Of a DNA stretch of 7,847 bases, positions 6,660 through 7,847 are shown one piece after another. The position numbers and the translations under genes are program-made. The DNA is from CAZIVP01 sp964542915. Lineage in GTDB: Bacteria; Calditrichota; Calditrichia; Calditrichales; Calditrichaceae. The stretch lies in NCBI GenBank assembly GCA_964542915.1, contig CAZIVP010000037.1, positions 1 through 7,847 of the forward strand, written 5' to 3'. A model generated the notes under the pieces. The model searched no databases and was not told where the DNA came from. It saw nothing but the letters and a program-made list of their open reading frames with translations. Position 1 is the first letter of the stretch; every line of letters starts with the position of its first letter.

Positions 6660-7047
6660 GACCAGTTTCTCCTTCTTCTTGTTTTTTGAACTGATTTGAT
6701 AAATTCATACCCATGGTAAAATAGAAACTGATTTCATCTACCGTCATTTTTTTTAAGTCCGGTTCACCCGAGACCAAGTAAGACGAAATGTTTGTTTCTA
6801 AATCTTTATAATAGTTTTTACCATACTGTTCTAACTTTTCGATAGCTTCAGGCAACAAACGCTTAACAGTACGGGCATCTAATTTCAAGCCGTTGAGTCG
6901 CTTTCTAAAAGGCGTGGCATTACGCTCTTGATATTGAATATTGAGCACTTTTTTGACCAGCACCCCCTCCAGAAATATGGCTTTTTTTACATCCGCATTG
7001 AAAAAATCAGGATGTTTGTTAAAATAAACCTCATACATATTATCCAT
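6652..7047 (-). CDS. cas11b: Cas11b small subunit, predicted internal translation product of cas8b
   Basis: An in-frame ATG at 7047, inside cas8b, is preceded by AAGGAGA (7059-7053) with six bases between GGAG and the start. This is the best ribosome binding site in the window, yet it lies within a coding region. The product would be 131 residues, beginning MDNMYEVYFNKH and ending EEGETGHE. It looks mainly alpha-helical, as expected for Cascade small subunits. Independent translation of the small subunit from the 3' part of the large-subunit gene is known for subtypes I-B, I-C and I-D. The site and length fit that, and no separate cas11 gene is present. Several Cas11 copies line the Cascade belly and stabilise the complex and R-loop. 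That this protein is made here is inference from the sequence. Confidence 0.75.
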   Translation of the reverse strand: MDNMYEVYFNKHPDFFNADVKKAIFLEGVLVKKVLNIQYQERNATPFRKRLNGLKLDARTVKRLLPEAIEKLEQYGKNYYKDLETNISSYLVSGEPDLKKMTVDEISFYFTMGMNLSNQFKKQEEGETGHE

Positions 7048-7803
7048 AGATATCTCCTTTTTTAATGGCACATCTTCAATCAATTGCAATTTATATAAAA
7101 CTTTTAAAAGCATCAGTGCTTTATGTACATCATAATACATTTCTTCATGGCGAAACTTTTCTGCCAGGTGGTCTGAAATACGATGAAAAACATAATCTTT
7201 ACTCAGCGGTTTTCCGAGGAAAATTTTGGCGGTAATATCCAGAAAATCCGTATTAAATTTGCTGTGAAAAAAGTAGCGTACGATTCCGAAATCAAATTTA
7301 AGATTATCCAACTGCCCTTTTTTATAAATGCCCTTTAGATTTTTAAAATCATCAAATTCCTCGACCCAGGATTTTATGTCAAAGAGTGTTCTAAAACGGG
7401 AGGGGAAAACATCTTCAATTTCCTGTAAAATCTTAAACTCTGAATTATTCTCTTCATAAAAAAACAGAGTGAACGCGGCTATGTTTTGCTGCCTGGCGAG
7501 AATATCAAAAATTTCATCTTCAGCGTTGGTAAGTCGCTCTTGTTCCTTCTTAGCTGATTCACGTAATTTAAACGTGTTATAATCACTTAAAATGATATCT
7601 ATGAGTTCATTGTAACTTTGTGTGGGCATTACCGGAGAAGGTATCAGAAAATAACGAAATCCATAAAACGGAAAACGTAATCGTGTTTGCACAATATTTT
7701 TTCCCATTTGTAATTGAGCGGCACACGAAGGACATACCGGATAATTTTGCCAGCTATTTTCGCGACTAAAACCACCGGCGATGTATGCAAATTCTGTTCT
7801 GCT
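6652..7803 (-). CDS. cas8b: Cas8b (Csh1/TM1802-like) large subunit, 5' end broken or off-window
   Basis: The open frame from 7803 down gives 383 residues of a Cas8b/Csh1-type large subunit. Cas8b recognises the PAM and recruits Cas3. The clear family stretch is FAYIAGGF, then SWQNYPVCPSCAAQL and LRFPFYGFRYFLIP, which lie in the middle of the family's usual 500-700 residues. CPSC is one half of a zinc-binding CxxC pair; the partner should lie upstream. The first ATG is at 7707, but it has no ribosome binding site and would remove CPSC, so it is not a credible start. Upstream in the same frame there is TGA at 7806-7804, while homologous-looking coding continues in another frame. This implies a frameshift, by mutation or sequence error. 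The 3' part contains a strong internal start for Cas11b. It overlaps cas7 by 8 bp. Whether full-length Cas8b is made is uncertain. Confidence 0.85.
   Translation of the reverse strand, partial: SRTEFAYIAGGFSRENSWQNYPVCPSCAAQLQMGKNIVQTRLRFPFYGFRYFLIPSPVMPTQSYNELIDIILSDYNTFKLRESAKKEQERLTNAEDEIFDILARQQNIAAFTLFFYEENNSEFKILQEIEDVFPSRFRTLFDIKSWVEEFDDFKNLKGIYKKGQLDNLKFDFGIVRYFFHSKFNTDFLDITAKIFLGKPLSKDYVFHRISDHLAEKFRHEEMYYDVHKALMLLKVLYKLQLIEDVPLKKEISMDNMYEVYFNKHPDFFNADVKKAIFLEGVLVKKVLNIQYQERNATPFRKRLNGLKLDARTVKRLLPEAIEKLEQYGKNYYKDLETNISSYLVSGEPDLKKMTVDEISFYFTMGMNLSNQFKKQEEGETGHE
7048..7059 (-). promoter_or_regulatory. Internal ribosome binding site for Cas11b
   Basis: On the minus strand AAGGAGATATCT runs directly into ATG at 7047. 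It has a long anti-SD match and ideal spacing. The encoded Cas8b residues here are Lys-Lys-Glu-Ile-Ser, which could be written with many other codons, so this arrangement suggests selection for translation initiation. Confidence 0.75.
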
Positions 7804-7846
7804 TCAGATGGAATTGGACTTCCCAGGGTAAATGTTTAACATAACC
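7766..7846 (-). pseudogene. Upstream cas8b fragment in a shifted frame
   Basis: From the right edge one frame stays open to TAG at 7768-7766 and reads in part HLPWEVQFHLKQN, then NRICIHRRWF. The first part resembles the stretch that precedes the AGGF motif in Cas8b proteins. Removing one base near 7797-7800 would join it to the main frame as HLKQTEFAYIAGGF and leave cas8b uninterrupted to the window edge. Only about 45 bases support this. The alternative is that the main frame itself is used upstream and simply carries a TGA stop. Confidence 0.45.
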
Positions 7847-7847
7847 T

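Noticed and set aside
7832..7842. ATGTT-T-AACAT palindrome near the right edge, similar to the one upstream of cas1
   Set aside because: It appears to lie within cas8b coding sequence and shares only TGTT and AACA with the intergenic palindrome.

Overview
The window is almost entirely one CRISPR-Cas locus of subtype I-B (Csh/Hmari family). Every supported gene is on the minus strand, so the locus reads from right to left. Transcription order is cas8b (Csh1/TM1802-like, 5' end off the right edge), cas7 (Csh2), cas5 (Cas5h), cas3 (HD nuclease fused to helicase), cas1, cas2, cas4, then an AT-rich leader and a CRISPR array that reaches the left edge. No cas6 is present. In I-B loci it usually lies 5' of cas8b, so it may be just beyond the right edge.

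Host: moderate base composition, clear AGGAG-type ribosome binding sites, and I-B Cas proteins fit a bacterium. The strong Shine-Dalgarno sites argue against a typical Bacteroidota. I cannot name a genus, and an archaeon is not formally excluded.

Layout: 1-26 is a partial spacer or the array trailer. 27-285 holds four 37-bp repeats and three spacers of 36-38 bp. 286-457 is the leader. 458-2457 is the adaptation module (cas4, cas2, cas1; near 50-60% GC in sampled stretches). 2458-2613 is a 156-bp gap with palindromes. 2614-7847 is the interference module (cas3, cas5, cas7, cas8b; clearly AT-richer). Within modules the genes overlap or nearly touch (8-bp overlap, 1-bp gap, 14-bp overlap, 14-bp overlap). 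The two larger gaps, 142 bp before cas4 and 156 bp before cas1, are where separate transcription or regulation is most likely.

How it works together (family knowledge): Cas1-Cas2, helped by the Cas4 nuclease, cut and insert new spacers next to the leader. The array is transcribed on the minus strand, and each crRNA would carry an ATTGAAAC 5' handle. Cas8b, Cas7, Cas5 and a small subunit form Cascade on the crRNA. Cas3 is recruited to unwind and degrade the target.

Most notable points: (1) a near-perfect internal Shine-Dalgarno plus in-frame ATG inside cas8b (ATG at 7047) predicts a separately translated 131-residue small subunit, Cas11b. (2) The cas8b frame is interrupted near 7804 by a stop that looks like a single-base frameshift, leaving no plausible start for the large subunit in the window. 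(3) cas4 follows cas2 instead of preceding cas1, and the adaptation and interference halves differ sharply in base composition.
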